Numbered from the stretch's first letter, positions 1 through 13,250 are shown. The stretch is 64,000 nt of DNA from Scolanthus callimorphus (GCA_033964015.1 CM066923.1:9041978-9105977), one strand, 5' to 3'. The notes: generated by a model from the sequence alone, not told the origin. Numbers and translations are program-made.

Positions 1-52
1 ACGTGCCCACTGTCGCGAAATTCATCGAATCGAAAATACGTTTATATAATAA

Positions 53-211
53 ACAGAATAATACATGGGCGCTTGGAGATATTAAATTTATCTTCTCGTG
101 TGCAAATTTGATATCTCACTCGTTTGTTGCGCGTCACTCTCGTGAGATATCAAAATTTGAACACTCGAAGATAAATTCCATATCTCCGCGCGCCCATGTA
201 TTATTCTCTGT
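53..211. repeat. Palindromic MITE
   Basis: Near-perfect inverted repeat: the left arm opens ACAGAATAATACATGGGCGC and the right arm closes with its complement (GCGCGCCCATGTATTATTCTCTGT region, 188-211). The arms extend inward through GAGATAT and TTTATCTTC, so nearly the whole element folds into one hairpin. It has no coding capacity and looks like a non-autonomous DNA transposon. Confidence 0.7.
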
Positions 212-2325
212 ATATATTGTCGTTGTTATATATTCTGTTTCTAGCTGTGTACAAAACTACTAAACAGAAATATTAAACAGAGTTATTGCTTTCGCGCGCA
301 GCGAGGTATGGAATGTGTAGTATATATCTAAATCGTGAAGAGTATGTTCATAGACCTTCAAGAAAATATGATCATAATCCAAAACATAATTTCATTCTCT
401 AGCTAGTGCTAATACTGATTTGTAAAACATATCTGAAAAGACTATAAATGCATTGACCACCGCGCAGTTAGTCTCCGCTGCGCGCGCGTTCTGCTTGTTT
501 CGCTTTGTTTATGAAAAGCACAGAGATAAGGAAACAAAATCAGAAAAACGCAAAGTAAAAAGCAAAAAGCGGAAAAGCAAAATAAAAACAAACTAATAAA
601 AAGCAGCATACAACAAAACCAAAAAGGCATTGCCCAGCTGAAATTTTACAGATTCTAAGCCAAGCTATTTCGCTTTTTAATTAAAATGTCTAGATCGCCG
701 ATCGCACTCATATCATCATGCATTATAGAAATGCAATAAGAGAAGTCCTTCTCGCTTATGATACGTGTAAACACAATTTCATTCCTAAACCTCGATAAAT
801 TACTTTCCTGTGATGCAAGATATTTAGAGATAAAACTCAAAAACAATCAGTCGCTCATCTGACCACCAGCATGACAAAAATAGCTGAACATTTTGATCGC
901 ATTCCCGCTTTTCTCATATCTACAAACCAGCACCATACGGGGTTTCCAATTCAGCGTACCAATGGCAATAGCACAATAAACAAGGCCCTGAAAATAGACG
1001 TTTAACCCACAGGGCAGCAACTACAACAAAGCAAGGTCTGCTTTTTGGGGCGACCCATCTAATTTTTTTATTTGGGGGGGGGGGGGGGTGGACGGGTGGG
1101 TTTGGGCTTGAAAAGACTTGATAACGGGGCTACCCTTACCTTAAGCCTCGGCCAAACTTTATAAGATATAAGCCGCCCTTACGTGACTTTTAACGAAACT
1201 GGACGACCTATTGTTCTAAAAGCCGCGTTAGATGTGCTCGATATACATATACATTTTTGGGGTTGTTCGATTTTCATTTACTCGTTTCCGGGCTTGCTTG
1301 AAGTTATTTTTAGGAGGATTTGCGCAGGATTTCTTTTTCTTGCACCTGCTCGGTCGCATGCGCCCTTCTTCCCTCTTGTCGACGGACTTGCGTTTCATTC
1401 CACAACTTATTCTAACAATCCGTATGCAGGAGGGCAGCTTGCATAGAATAGATTAGTTGAAATAGAATAATTGAAATTATCTTTTTAGATTGAATAGTAT
1501 TTTATGCGAGAAACTGAGGCTTTGGGGAAAATGGAAGTTGTGCTTTCGTAAACGCGTCACGTTTATTTCTGGCCTTAGCATTGTGCCGCGCATGTGCCGG
1601 GCTATCGCTTTTTGAAGCTATTTGCTGTAGCAAAATAGCTTCTAACGCACTCAAGTGGCTTTGTGGCTGTGTCTGTCTGTCTGTCTCTGTCTGGCTGTCT
1701 GTCTGGCTGGTTGGCTACTTTCCGCATGGAACGTGATTTTGCAGACCAACTATAGTACACCGTATCAAATAACCGGTGACGTCATCGAAACCAAGTCACA
1801 CCTCTCTTTCCCAACTTTCCTTACCCTGTAGAATATGAGCAAATAGCTTCCCGTACGCTCAGCGTACCTATGCTAGAGGATCCAAAATCAAAATCACTCA
1901 TAGTTGGAGGAGGTTGAAAAGACGACCACAAAACAAAGAAAGACGCATTTCGAAATTGTAATGCTTTGGTGCGTATGCCACATTTTGTATGAATTTGTGA
2001 AACTAAGTGCTGGAAATATACGCAACGACGAGGTTAGAAGAAAATGTGTGTAAATATCGAGCACAAGAAATACTTGGAAAAAAATCGCGCGCAGTAGATG
2101 TATAGGGGAAAAACGAAAAAAATCCAAATGGTCTATCTCTTAGCAATTTTCAAAACGCTCCAAGAATCAACACATTATTGCACTCTAGAGGGGGACGCTA
2201 GAGCGTCTTTGGCTGTAAACACGCTAGTCGATTTGGCCTATTTGAATCGATTTATTACACACTCACACGAATGAACTATCCTATCGCCCGTGGTTGGATT
2301 CTCGCACACAAGCATAGCCTGACTG
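212..2325. other. No gene seen
   Basis: No ORF here resembles a known protein or is flanked by convincing splice sites. The stretch holds a run of 15 G at 1074-1088 and a degenerate GTCT microsatellite at about 1669-1712. Otherwise it appears to be ordinary intergenic DNA. Confidence 0.5.
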
Positions 2326-4771
2326 TATACATACATACATACACGTTTTATTTATACACGGTAAAAATCTTCAGTAGTATACAAACATGTAGTGGATAAA
2401 ACAAATACATATTATACTGATTTACAAGATTGCCGTGTGGGAGTCGAATAGTATGTCATAGGTATTCCATAATTTTTCGTTTGAACTGCCCAAGAGAAGA
2501 TGCGGTACGAATATCGCAGGGCAGAGAATTCCAGAGCCAAGCCCCGTCGTAGCTGATCGCCCTTTTAAGGTAGTTTGTTCGAGGCTTGGGCAGATTTAAT
2601 TTGGTTTTATGGTCTCTTAGTGTATACGGTGTGGTTCGGTTAATGAAGAGATCTCTTAAGTAAGATGGGGCAAGGTTATTTAATATTTTGAAGATTAGGA
2701 TGGATTTGTGTTTTTTCCTTCTTATCGATAATTTGTCCCAGTGTAGGCTCTCAAGGAGTGCAGTTGCGCTACAGTCATAACTGGATTTGGTAATTACCCT
2801 GGCCGCCCTATTTTGGAGTTTTTGCATTTTGTCGGATAGTTTGGCACTACATCCATCCCACACAGGACTACAATAGTCAAAGTGGGGCTGGATGAGTGAT
2901 TGGTAAATTAGGGTGGCTGAAGCGGATGAAATGAAAGGCCTTATGCGTTTGAGGGCACCGATAGCTGCAGAGATCTTTTTGGATTTTTCCTCAATATGAT
3001 TGTCCCATGAAAGCCGGGTGTCAATTGTTACGCCCAACGATTTGGCGGTGGTAACCCGCTTTATGGGATTATTGTCTATTTCGATATGAATATCGTCACT
3101 TAAGGTCGCTAATTGTTTTTGGCGGGAACTTATAACCATAAATTCTGTTTTCGCTATATTTAAACTAAGGCGATTAGACTGCAGCCATTTGTTCAGGTTC
3201 TTCAAGTCTGAGTTAATCAAGGTTTGAAGGTTATTGGTGGTATCCGCAACAAAGCTAATATTCGTATCGTCAGCAAACATCCTTGGCGAGCCTACACTGA
3301 GACAATTTGGGAGGTCGTTAATGTAGATAAGGAATAATAGGCAACCTATAATGCTGCCTTGAGGGACACCACACGTGATCGGCAAAGGGTTTGACAAATA
3401 GCCATTGACATTACATTTCTGGTTGCGATTGTTAAGGTAGGACTCAAACCACTTGAGGGTAGGGAGGTCAAAGCCATAATAACTTAATTTACGCAGAATA
3501 ATTTCATGGTCTATTGTGTCAAAGGCTTTTTTGAGGTCTATAAAGACCACACCATTTAGGTACCTTGTCGATATTAACCGACCAGTTATTTGTGGCCTCA
3601 ATCAAGGCAGTCAGGGTGCTATGTAAGGAGCGGAACCCTGATTGACAATTTGCAAGTAACTTATTATCGTTCAGGTACTCATACAGCTGATCATAGACTG
3701 CTTTCTCGAAGATTTTGGCTACAATAGAAATAACGGAAATCGGGCGATAATTATTCATGTCCGTTTTCTTTCCTTTTTTGAAAATCGGAGAAACTCTGGC
3801 AAGCTTCCAATCAGCTGGAAAAATACCCGAGCGAATTGATTTATCAAAGATTTTCGTGAGAGATGGCGCTATAATGTCAGCTGCCATTTTGAGGAGTTTA
3901 CTAGGGATTTTGTCTAACCCGGTTGCTTTCCGTTCATTTATTTTACCTAAGAGCTTATTTACTTTTTGGACTGTAGGTGGTTTTAACGAAAATATTTTGT
4001 TTGTTGTTTGTAAGAAAGACTCTGGCTGCAGAGAAGATGAGGGAATTTCAGCAGCTAGTTTTTCTCCGACCGAAATAAAGTGAGAGTTGAAAGCGTGCGA
4101 GAGGTCTTTTGGTGAAGTCACCGACTCGCCTTCAAATTGCACTTCAGATACTGCCATGGACTTACGCTGGCGTGCACTCAATTCATTAATTAAACTCCAG
4201 GTTTTCCGTGGATTTGCATTGTGTTCTTCGAGATTTTTTGTAAAATATTGACGCTTTGCTTCTCTTATTGCGTTATTTGTTTGGTTGCGCGTTTGTTTGA
4301 ACTGATCCCATAACTTAGGGGTTTTGTCTTTTGTTGCTTTTTTCTTTAAATAGTCTCTTTTGCGCATTAAACTAATTAGCTCGCTATTGATCCATGGGGA
4401 CCTTTTGGTACTAACTCGTTTTGTTTTAAGCGGTGCGTGCTTGTTTGCGCATTCCATAAACTGATTTTTCCACCTGACCCACATTTCATTTGGATCATTG
4501 CACTCATCGGAGCTTTCCCATGAGATTAGTTCAAGGTCACACAAGAAGCTGCTTTTGTCGAAATTTCTAAAACTTCTAAATTCAATAGTCTGTGGGGCAG
4601 AGCGCTCATAATGACTTTTGCGTGTCATGTATACAACTGGGTGGTCACTGATACCGAGATGAATAACGCCTGAATCTGTAATTTTTTCAGGACAATTAGT
4701 AATACACAAGTCGATCAGACTTTCAGATTGGGGCGTAATTCGTGTCGGTTCAGTGATCAACTGAGATAGAC
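2326..4771 (-). pseudogene. 5'-truncated, frameshifted CR1/L2-like LINE ORF2 (endonuclease C-terminus + reverse transcriptase)
   Basis: Two overlapping frames on the minus strand (4760-3519 and 3601-2456) together read as the end of an apurinic-type endonuclease, a linker, and a nearly complete reverse transcriptase. The endonuclease end shows SLIDLCITN and the ISDHPVV segment with the catalytic SDH. The RT shows FIDLKKAFDTIDH, CGVPQGSIIGCLLFLIYIND and the catalytic FADD box (forward about 3270). A frameshift near 3560-3600 separates fingers from palm. After the stop at 2456 the 3' tail ends in a short (TGTA)n run at about 2326-2345, as CR1/L2 elements do, rather than poly(A). The copy is dead: it is cut at 4771 by an inserted inverted-repeat element and has lost most of its endonuclease. 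Clade assignment (CR1/L2/Jockey-like) is inferred from motifs only. Confidence 0.85.
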
Positions 4772-6673
4772 GGGTCTCTGTAAAATGCAGACCGGACCTC
4801 GGCGGACCGGACCTCCGCGGACCTTCGCGGACCGGACCTCCGCGGACCGGACCTCGGCGGACCGGATAAATTTTTTTCCTTAATTTTTTTTCTACATTCT
4901 TTCAAAAAAAAAACATCTTTCATAAAAAAACATCTTCCATTTTACTGAAGAAGGTATTGTCTGTTAGACGGGTCACCTTTCCAGCCGCCTGTCCCGTTGC
5001 GTGACTCGCTCTCAAAACACAAACCGCAAAAGTGTAATTGTGTAATGTTCTTCATTATTAACCTTTTTAACATTGTGGGGAAAATTACAATCAAAATAAA
5101 TAGCAGAAAATGATATCCTTCCTCAGTCACTTTTTTTTCTTACTACGGCGCTAGCATCGTAGACTTTAGGCCAGTTTCAAACGTCGATTCATTTGATAAA
5201 AAAAACGTGGTTGCCCGGATACTGGGGGTAACAGACGAACGGATACTGGGGGTAACAGACGAACGGATACTGGTCACCCTACTATTGTGTATTGGACCTC
5301 CAGTTTTGAGAAAACTGCTAAAGCTATGAGCAATATATGCTAGTGCAACATTCACAAATAAATGACTACAGCAATCAATGCAATCAATGCCAGTAAATCA
5401 AGGTTATCAGAATTAGTCGGATAATCAATTTTGCGTGGTCGGATACTGGGTCCCATATGAACACAAAAAAAAAACAGAGCGAATTTCACATGACTGTAGT
5501 GAAACCAATTGCAAAATGATTACACGCAAAATTACAAGAATTGGAAAATGACTACATGATTTCACGCAAAATTGAATAATAATTCAATTTTCATTACACA
5601 CATCCGTATTAGTTAATTGCAACGTTGGGTATATATTGCTTCAATACTGACTGAGATGTGAATTTTCAAAACTTCGTATTCTGGCTTTATTTTTGTTTTC
5701 CACTGAGAAATGTATGGGAAAATACATCGAAACATCCAGCCTCGACGTATTTGCCCACACATTTCTTTGTAAAAAGTAAGCCAGAATTCAAAGTTTTGAA
5801 AATTCGAATCTCAACCAGTTTTAAAGTAATTATTTTTTATCATTATTCAACTTTGCGTGATAACGGCCTATAGGAGTAATTACAAAGTATAGATTGCGAA
5901 TTACTCACGACAGTCATCTGAAATCTCCCTGTTAATATATTGAATTGTTCTTTATTCTTATTGACACAACATCAGTACAGCTTAATACATAACTCAGTTT
6001 AATTTCTTTTCAAAAACAAGTACAGGCTAAACAACTAGGGGTTATTGGCAGTCTTAATGGCACTTAATCAACATTTTATACCCAAATTTGCCATGAGTAA
6101 ACTAAGATACTGCGGCAGTACGCAAAGCAAAGCAAAGTTACTTCAGTTACTGTTCTCAGGGATCAACAATTGCCCAGGGTGAACTGACAGCTCGGATTGT
6201 TTGTGCAAACCGGATGTTTTTTCTTGCTACAAACAGCCACTAGAAAGTTACTGTTCGCACGGCAATACCATTTTTCGCGAACTGACAGCTGAAATTGCTA
6301 GTGTGTGGAGATAAGTAATCATTCACAGAAAATCATTCTCCCACAAAAAAGTACCGCTAATGCAAGAGCTGCAAAGGGTCTCGCTCTCCCGGTTAGACTT
6401 CTAGACGGTGGACGTGGATACGGTATGTTTTGCGAGCGAGTCACGCAACGGGACAAGCGGCTGGTGAGGTGACCCGTCTAACAGACAATACCTTCTTCAG
6501 TAAAACGAAAGATTTTTTTTATGAAAGATGTCTTTTTTTTTTGAAAGAATGTAGGGAAAAAAATTAAGGAAAAAACTTATCCGGTCCGCCGAGGTCCGGT
6601 CCGCGGAGGTCCGGTCCGCGAGGTCCGCGGAGGTCCGGTCCGCCGAGGTCCGGTCTGCATTTTACAGAGACCC
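4772..6673. mobile_element. Foldback-like element with 247-bp inverted arms carrying CGGACC repeats
   Basis: The left arm (4772-5018) and right arm (6426-6673) are inverted copies. Both start GGGTCTCTGTAAAATGCAGACC, then carry a block of about 12-bp repeats built on GGACCTCCGCGGACC, then a T/A-rich part, then a shared segment including GTCTGTTAGACGGGTCACC and GCGTGACTCGC. Subterminal tandem repeats inside long inverted arms are typical of foldback-type elements. The 1.4-kb middle has no transposase-like ORF; it holds a short tandem repeat (24-bp unit, about 5217-5275) and another MITE (5476-5930). Both flanks are LINE-like sequence, and no target duplication is visible. Confidence 0.75.
5476..5930. 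repeat. MITE, AGAGCGAATTTCACATGACTGT family, copy 1
   Basis: The left end reads AGAGCGAATTTCACATGACTGT and the right end is its imperfect complement (ACGACAGTCATCTGAAATCTCCCT). Related copies lie at 18747-18989 and 58556-58660. This copy is nested within the foldback-like element and has grown by internal A/T-rich sequence. Confidence 0.65.
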
Positions 6674-6951
6674 TCTTCTTTTTGGTTCGGAGTGGCGGGA
6701 GATTTTAAACACTCGTTGATGTAATCGAAGAGGTCGGATTTCAGTTTGGAAAGATCCATTTTTGTAATAAAATTGCTCTCGCTATCTTTATCCCCAAGAT
6801 GGACGACTGAATGGTTTCCTCCCTGGAGAGCCGAGAAATCAAGATCCAAGCTTTCATCTCGTGTGTTCTGTTGGCTCATGGCGTCGTCTTCCAGTTCGGG
6901 TTGTGTCGACGATTTATCTTGCGATTTACTGCCAGATCGTGTCTGCCTCAT
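6673..6951 (-). pseudogene. N-terminal fragment of a LINE ORF1-like protein
   Basis: About 93 codons from an ATG at 6951 run into the end of the inverted-repeat element at 6673, after which the frame only reads the CGGACC repeats. The peptide is polar and acidic with no catalytic motif (starts MRQTRSGSKSQDKSS). Its position upstream of, and on the same strand as, the LINE RT makes it a plausible start of that element's ORF1. It may instead belong to another element or gene. If it is the same LINE, the rest of ORF1 and most of the endonuclease were lost around the insertion. Confidence 0.4.
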
Positions 6952-8480
6952 TCCGTTAAACGGTATTAGGATGGTTTAGTATACAGAACTAATAAGATAG
7001 CGAGTGAAAAAGTTTTCAGGTTATGTTTCGCAAACGTAGTAGTCGGTAACTTAGTAGAGCGTGTTTCTCACACAAGGCCTTATGCCCTTAGGTCTGGTTA
7101 AGTGTGACTGTGTGCGCTTCATAACGCTAAACCCGAAATGTGGTAATGAAAAGCCCAGGAACAACCCTGTCACGTACATATTCTCGTTGCCATGACACTT
7201 ACATTCGGCGCCAGGAATTCTTGGCTCCGTGCCTTCTTTTAACAGGTTAAACCGGTTTTACTTGAAATGGCCTAACTTCTCTGCTAAACAAAAAGTTGCT
7301 TATTCTTGTCAGGTTTACTAGGCAAGAAAAATGAAGTGTTTTGGTAGGCATTTAACTGAAAATGGTTGCATGGGGTCTGGTTATGTAACTACTGATTTTG
7401 GTTATCCGAACCAAGGCACGTGGAGCTATTGTTGGTACTTACTGGAACACACGTTTCTCATTCACCCATCTGTCAGGCTCCTTTATCTGTTTATTGCCTC
7501 TCTTATTCATATGGTGAAGCGATTAATTTTCCATGTTATTGATTATTCTACATGAGATGAAATCTCCAGGAAGATCGAGTAATTTGACAAAAAAGTGGAA
7601 ACAATTTTTAGTTATTATCTGTAACAACACCGAGTCCTCTCGGGCTTTTAATAATAAGCCAACTGCGAGGGGCATACCTGACAAGCTTGAGTAGCATTTG
7701 AGTTTCAAATAAGGAGATGTTTCAGCTACAGGTTCTCGGATATCAAATTTGAAAAACACAGCACCAGTGTGGGGTGATCACATGCTGAAAGCACCGATCT
7801 CTCAATCCAACTTCCGATAAATAATATAAACATGGTCTGAAAAAAGCATCCCCATTTCGTTTTATAAACTATACCTTTTTTAACGCATCGATTCAACCCA
7901 GTGGCAAACAAGAACAAAGTAAGAATTGCTGTGTTTTCCTCGAATCAATAACATCACAAACTTATCGATGCAGTCCGTGTTTGCATGATAAAAGAGGCGC
8001 CTGATCGATTCGCCAAGTTCTCCTTACTGTCTGCTTGCAAATCTGGGTAAACAAATCCCCAGATATGTAAATTAGGATCAAACCTAGTTGAAAACACATC
8101 AGGCGACTTTAATATGCTTTTATCATAGAAATCAGACTTTGCAAAAAACAATACAAATCTGCTGCATGCGATGCGATGACCTTGAGTTTCTATTTTTAAT
8201 AAAGATAACAGATTCATTATGCATGCAGGACATGAACATTTTAAAAAGAAACACAACATCGAATAGTAAATTAATTTGGAAGTCGGTACAATACATGGTT
8301 ACAATAAAATGCTATAGAAGAAAGAAAATAAGGAGATTAGAGCGGGATACCTGTGGATATATCACACAGGAACCCCACCCCCGTCTACAAGTTTGTTGGG
8401 CATAATGCAGTGTTTATTCTTTGCAAGAGAAAGGCTAGAATTTTCTTTTATTTGTTTTCTTGTTGTTGTAGTGTACACGT
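6952..8480. other. No gene seen
   Basis: AT-rich DNA. The short ORFs here lack any recognisable domain or paired splice sites. No clear repeat boundary was found. Confidence 0.4.
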
Positions 8481-8725
8481 TTGTTGTCTCGTGCTCTTCG
8501 GAGCGGAAATTTCTATTCCTCTGACGTAAGATTACAACGTGAGCAAACAGAACGAAATGGCTCCAGTTTCTCAGCCAATCGTTGTTGTTGGATTCGTTTT
8601 GGTTATTCAAACGGTTGTTGTCTCGTGCCGTTTAGAGCGGAAATTAGAATTTCTCTGACGTAAAGTTTTTATCGATTACTTGAAAATCAGATGGGGTAGT
8701 AGTTTCTCAGCTAATCATCAAGCCC
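8481..8725. repeat. Diverged tandem duplication, about 131-bp period
   Basis: The order GTTGTCTCGTGC, GAGCGGAAAT, TTCTCTGACGTAA, then GTTTCTCAGC occurs at 8481-8580 and again at about 8612-8725. No coding sense is apparent. Confidence 0.55.
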
Positions 8726-8847
8726 TGCCCCGGGTACCAATCTCCCACCTTCAGTTATACTGACGCACGGCGACTTGGCTAGTGTCGGTAAACTCTAGTG
8801 AAGCTTGGAGACTCTGGTACTCTCGGTATCAAAGCCCCATCAAAGAA

Positions 8848-8951
8848 GCCTGCGTAGCGGCCGGCTCTACAGGGATCGAATATGGGAGGGAGTTGGGGCG
8901 AGCGAAAACCGGAAGAAGCGGAGGAGCGGAGGATGGAGTCGCTACGCAGGC
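8848..8951. repeat. Small MITE with GCCTGCGTAGCG ends
   Basis: Inverted ends GCCTGCGTAGCG / CGCTACGCAGGC enclose about 80 bp containing GTTGGGGCGAGCGAAAACC. A truncated copy in the opposite direction lies at 37787-37875, which ends GCCGCTAACGCAGGC. Confidence 0.65.
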
Positions 8952-9467
8952 GCTACATCAAAGCCTTACTAGTCAATGTTATTCTGACGTCACTACGGAG
9001 TCACATGGTAAGCACTGCGCATGTCTATCTAGTCACCCATCATTCAATCGAAAGAAATCCATAATTTTATTGACAAAGCTGCCTTGCCCTTGGCATTCTG
9101 ACACAAGAAGCTCAAGCAAACTTAGACGATTTACTAGTTTTAGTGCATACCGAAAGATCAATTACAATGAACTTCCCGAAACTGAAACTCACGGGCTGCT
9201 ACTTGTTCAGCTACCGTGAAATATGCATGACAGTTTGTTCAGGTTGTTCGGTTCTTGCCTTTGATAACAAACGATGCTATCTCAGTCAAGCAAGGTCTTT
9301 TTTCTGTGTTTCGTTGCAGGCCCATATGAGAAGATGGAAAATGAAAATGCAAACGAGAGGGGTTCGAAGCTCTACAGGTTTCCAAGGGAAGGCTCGATGG
9401 ACTACCTTATAAGAACTCTAGGAACTTCTAATTGAAGCATTTTTCGTCGCCACCACAGTCGTATATG

Positions 9468-9605
9468 TAGACTGCTAGCAGCCTCTATATTGGCGCGTCC
9501 GCAGAGAGAAGCGCGCAAACACCCGACGAACGCTAGAGGAGCGCGTCGGGGGTGTTCGCGCCGGTACTTCTCTGAGGACGCGCCAGTGGGGCTGCTAGCA
9601 GTCTA
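9468..9605. repeat. Palindromic MITE with TAGACTGCTAGCAG ends
   Basis: Terminal inverted repeat TAGACTGCTAGCAGCC at both ends (right end GGGCTGCTAGCAGTCTA). The interior also pairs through GGCGCGTCC and CACCCGACG blocks, giving a 138-bp hairpin. Confidence 0.75.
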
Positions 9606-11772
9606 AAGTACATGCTAAAAGACAATCACCCAATTGTTCTCCGCCGACCGAATCTGGATCCTTCGATTGGGACCTTTTCATTTTTTTCCGTACTGATACA
9701 GTAAACCTATTCGTATTGCAAAAGGAAATGGTTAGGCCCAGATTATATAGTGATAACCCCTTGATATGAATTAGCCTCACCGTAGAAAGCCTTTCCCGTT
9801 TTAATAGTCCGTAGAAGTTTTAAAACCGTAAAACCGCAACAGAAAATGGTAAAACCGAAAATCGTAATTGAAAAATGTCAAAACCGTGCACCGCAGGCTT
9901 TTTTAAACCGTCACTGAAAATTTAAGAAAACCGCGCGCGAGCCATGTCCCTCTCCTAGAACCCAAAAACCCATTTTGGGCCTGTGTTATGGCGCTAGTTT
10001 ATACTTTATTTCGTTGCTTGGGTGTTTTCTAAACGAGTATATAAAACAAGCAAGCAAAAGAGACACTGAGGCGGCCATTGAGCAAAGTACGTCATCACTT
10101 TGAACCCGGCTGAGCAAGAAGTCAACGCAAATCCAAACGAGAACATTCAGCTGAGTCGTTTATTTTTATAAGCAGCTGAAGCAGTCAAGCCATGCAAATA
10201 AATTGATTACTTTACCTTCACATTGACACATAAAAAGTCACAAGTCACGTTCGAGCTCGCGTTCTCAAGTAGAGTACGTTCTCTTATGTTTCCGAAATGG
10301 ATTCCAATGTTTCCGTTCTCGATTGACTCTGATTTCCGGTACGAAAAAAAACATATATTAGCGATATTCGGCAGAGTATCCCAGAGACAGTTAGGGGTCT
10401 GTGGCTGGGAGCAGAGGATTTTCCCAGGAAATTCTCTGTCGTTTAGTTGCTAGTCTTCGCGGTTTGGTTGTCGCATGGCCCGCGAACAAGGCTTCGTTTA
10501 ATGTTTGACAGAAAGAAAGCTCTGCTCGCAGGGTTTTTGTAGCAGGAAGCACTGCGAAATTGGACGAATATAAACATAATTTTGGGTGAAGCCAATTCAT
10601 CTACTAGATGTAAGTGGGCCCAGGAAGAGTTTTTAAAGAACTGCTGTAGAGGAGACACTGCCAAGCGCAGAACTGAAGCTGAAACTGTAAGTATGCGGGA
10701 CACATTCGTTAAATGATATTTGAGTCAAGTAGTGACGTTATACTCGTTATATTTTTCTGTTTTCTATGCCGGGGAACGAAGAAGTATAACGGAGAAAAGT
10801 GGAATGAACCTCTTACTAGATTCTGTTTAACAAAGTATGGGTTTTATGTTACAGTATAGAAAAGGGCTTCAATATTGCGGTACGTTTTGGAGTTTTTAAC
10901 GCGTATTTAACACATTTTTGGAAAAGGGTGTATATTAAAGGGGTACATCTTTCCTAATCTTACTATATAAAGGGTAAGGGGTCCAGAGTCTGGGCGGAGC
11001 ATCCCCGTACAAAATGTTTTGAAGTACCCTCCCTCCCCCCCCTAACAAAAATTTAATTTCGTCCAAGAATTTTAATTCGTAGCCAATGCCCCACCATTTC
11101 TCAGTGCTTTCCTTACTACACACTGTACATAATCTGATTGGGTAGGGAGTTGTCATTCCTCCTAATGTCTAGCCCTCCCGAGGAGGTGCGGCTGTTAGAA
11201 AACAGAGCTAGCAGCGGCAATCAGCAGGACTGCTTACAGCCCCTTCTTTGAACGTCCGTAGATCGAGAGAAAGTCCTAGTCCTACATTGTAGTTTGTTTG
11301 TGCGCTCGAATTCCCAGCTCACGAGAGTCTAGGTGTCGGGGGTAACAAAAAACGGCGCTAAATCAGAAGTTTCAGAAAAATTGGTTTCTCGCACAGAAGG
11401 GACGTTTGTAAAAAATACCATTGTTAGAGTATCGGATCGCATAAGCAAATGCGGCTGTTAAAAATTAAATTCGAGCAAATAGTTAATGCACCAATGGTTG
11501 AGGTTTAACTTATTCAGAGCTCGAAAAATATCCGACAATTTTTGACGGGACGAGAGAGAGTTACTGAAAAACGCATATACGTTTGTTGAGTGACCTTGGT
11601 TTTACTGTAGCAAAGAATTTGTCATCGAATCCCGTGCGATGAAAGACCGTCGGAAACTGCAGGTCGCGCCCTCGCTCTTTACCTCGCGGGAGTCCCAACG
11701 CAAAAAAAAAAAAACGCAACAAAGTTGTTCCGAAATTGTTGTACCGAAAATCATTTCATTTCATCCAAAACA
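9606..11772. other. No gene seen
   Basis: Intergenic DNA with imperfect repeats of the 'aaaccgtaaaaccg' type at 9815-9920. No convincing coding exon. Confidence 0.4.
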
Positions 11773-11948
11773 GTAACCTGCTCGCAGGCGTTGGAGCGTA
11801 GTTTTAGGTCGAGACCTTCGCTTGGCCGCCATCTTGGATTTGTGACAAATCGGGGGGAGGGGAACACAAATCGAAGATGGCGGTCAAGCGAAGGCAAACT
11901 CGCGTTTCTCGACCTAAAACTACTCTCCAACGCCTGCGAGCAGGCTAC
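11773..11948. repeat. MITE with CCTGCTCGCAGGCGTTGGAG ends
   Basis: Long inverted repeat: GTAACCTGCTCGCAGGCGTT at the left pairs with AACGCCTGCGAGCAGGCTAC at the right. The arms continue through TAGTTTTAGGTCGAG and TTCGCTTGGCCGCCATCTT, with a short G-rich loop. The interpretation is a folded DNA transposon. Confidence 0.8.
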
Positions 11949-11994
11949 CAAAACGGTTGCAAGAAATAGCATTTGTAATTGTCTTCGAAATTGC

Positions 11995-12010
11995 GGGGGG
12001 GGGGGGGGGG
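11995..12010 (+). repeat. Poly-G run (16 G)
   Basis: Sixteen uninterrupted G residues. Similar runs lie at 1074, 30313, 44079-44150, 54319 and 57524, with a C run at about 57673. Confidence 0.9.
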
Positions 12011-13250
12011 CAGCATTAAGGCATTTATTAGTAAGGCATCTATTTCCTTGGACCAGGAGAATTGGTTGTTAGGCTTCAAATTTTCGGCGGCAAAAATAAA
12101 AAACCTATTCGGCTTCGGTGCTTGGCCGGAAGCCTTCCCACGCAGGTTATAAGGTTACGATGCGAAATAGAGGATTCCTCCTGAGCTTCAAAGTCAATCT
12201 TGCTTGGATAAGCAAACAAAGTGAGGAGTTCTAAAACAACAGCGTCAAAGGTTTATATAATAAGAAGGAAACAAAATACTGAAATATGTAAATCAGACCA
12301 ACTTAGGTGCGAAAGGCGTGGTTTGAAGAAAAAACAGTGCGCAACGGGGGAGAACAAGTTTGATCGGATTCCGGAAAACGGGTTTTGCGGGTTCTGCTTG
12401 GTGGTCTTGCATTGATCTTTTAAGCTTGCATGCAGTCAGCCTTAAACACAGTCCCTCATCATTAGCACCACGTAAAAGTGGCTGCACCCTGGAGCAATGT
12501 ATTCCATTTACAACATTCAGCGCATTTTAAAGCGGCATGAAAGAGGTACAAAGAAGTAGTTATTCAGTGGCCATTTCTAAAGCTAATCCACAGGACAAGT
12601 TTAAGCACTTTTTAAAGTGCATATCACCCTTGATATGAGAATCTATGCAAGAGGTTTAGCTGGAGTATAGATGGAATGTTGTTTATTTCGCTTTTGATAT
12701 CTTTATCCGTTCAAGAGATACAAGCCTTTGATTTTAGAATGGAAATGTCCATGAATAATAGCTAATGTCTTGGCGCGGCTTAGTAGTATTCATCCACAAA
12801 AATTCTTGGAAAGTAAAAGAAAAACACTGTTGCGCACGACAAATTTTGTTGCTGGGACACAAAAAAGCAAATGTTTCTTCGCCAGACTAGAAATTTAGTG
12901 TTTCTGAGACACAGGTGTGCGATGTTTTCTTTTATATCCACTCGGGAAAACATGTAGGAAACAAATGTTGCGCGCTACATGTGTCCTAGTTAGAGTGGAC
13001 AGACTTGCGGCCGAAACATGCGTGATTATGTACAATACAATCATTCCGAAAAGGAAATCCTCAGGAAATTGATGTCAAAATTACTTTCAGGATGTGTATA
13101 GAAAAATATCCCCGATCATGAAACGCCTACGAGTATTTCCACTTCAAAAACATGTACGAGGGTTGTCAATTACAATAACCAGAGAAGACATCGGCACGGA
13201 AAAAGCTTAATAGCTACGAAAGATTTTGAAACCGGCCCTCCGGTGGTCTT

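Noticed and set aside
3757..4083. Plus-strand ORF of 108 codons
   Set aside because: Antisense shadow of the LINE reverse transcriptase.
8782..9219. 145-codon plus-strand ORF
   Set aside because: Its first third is a MITE (8848-8951) and the remainder has no recognisable domain or splice context.
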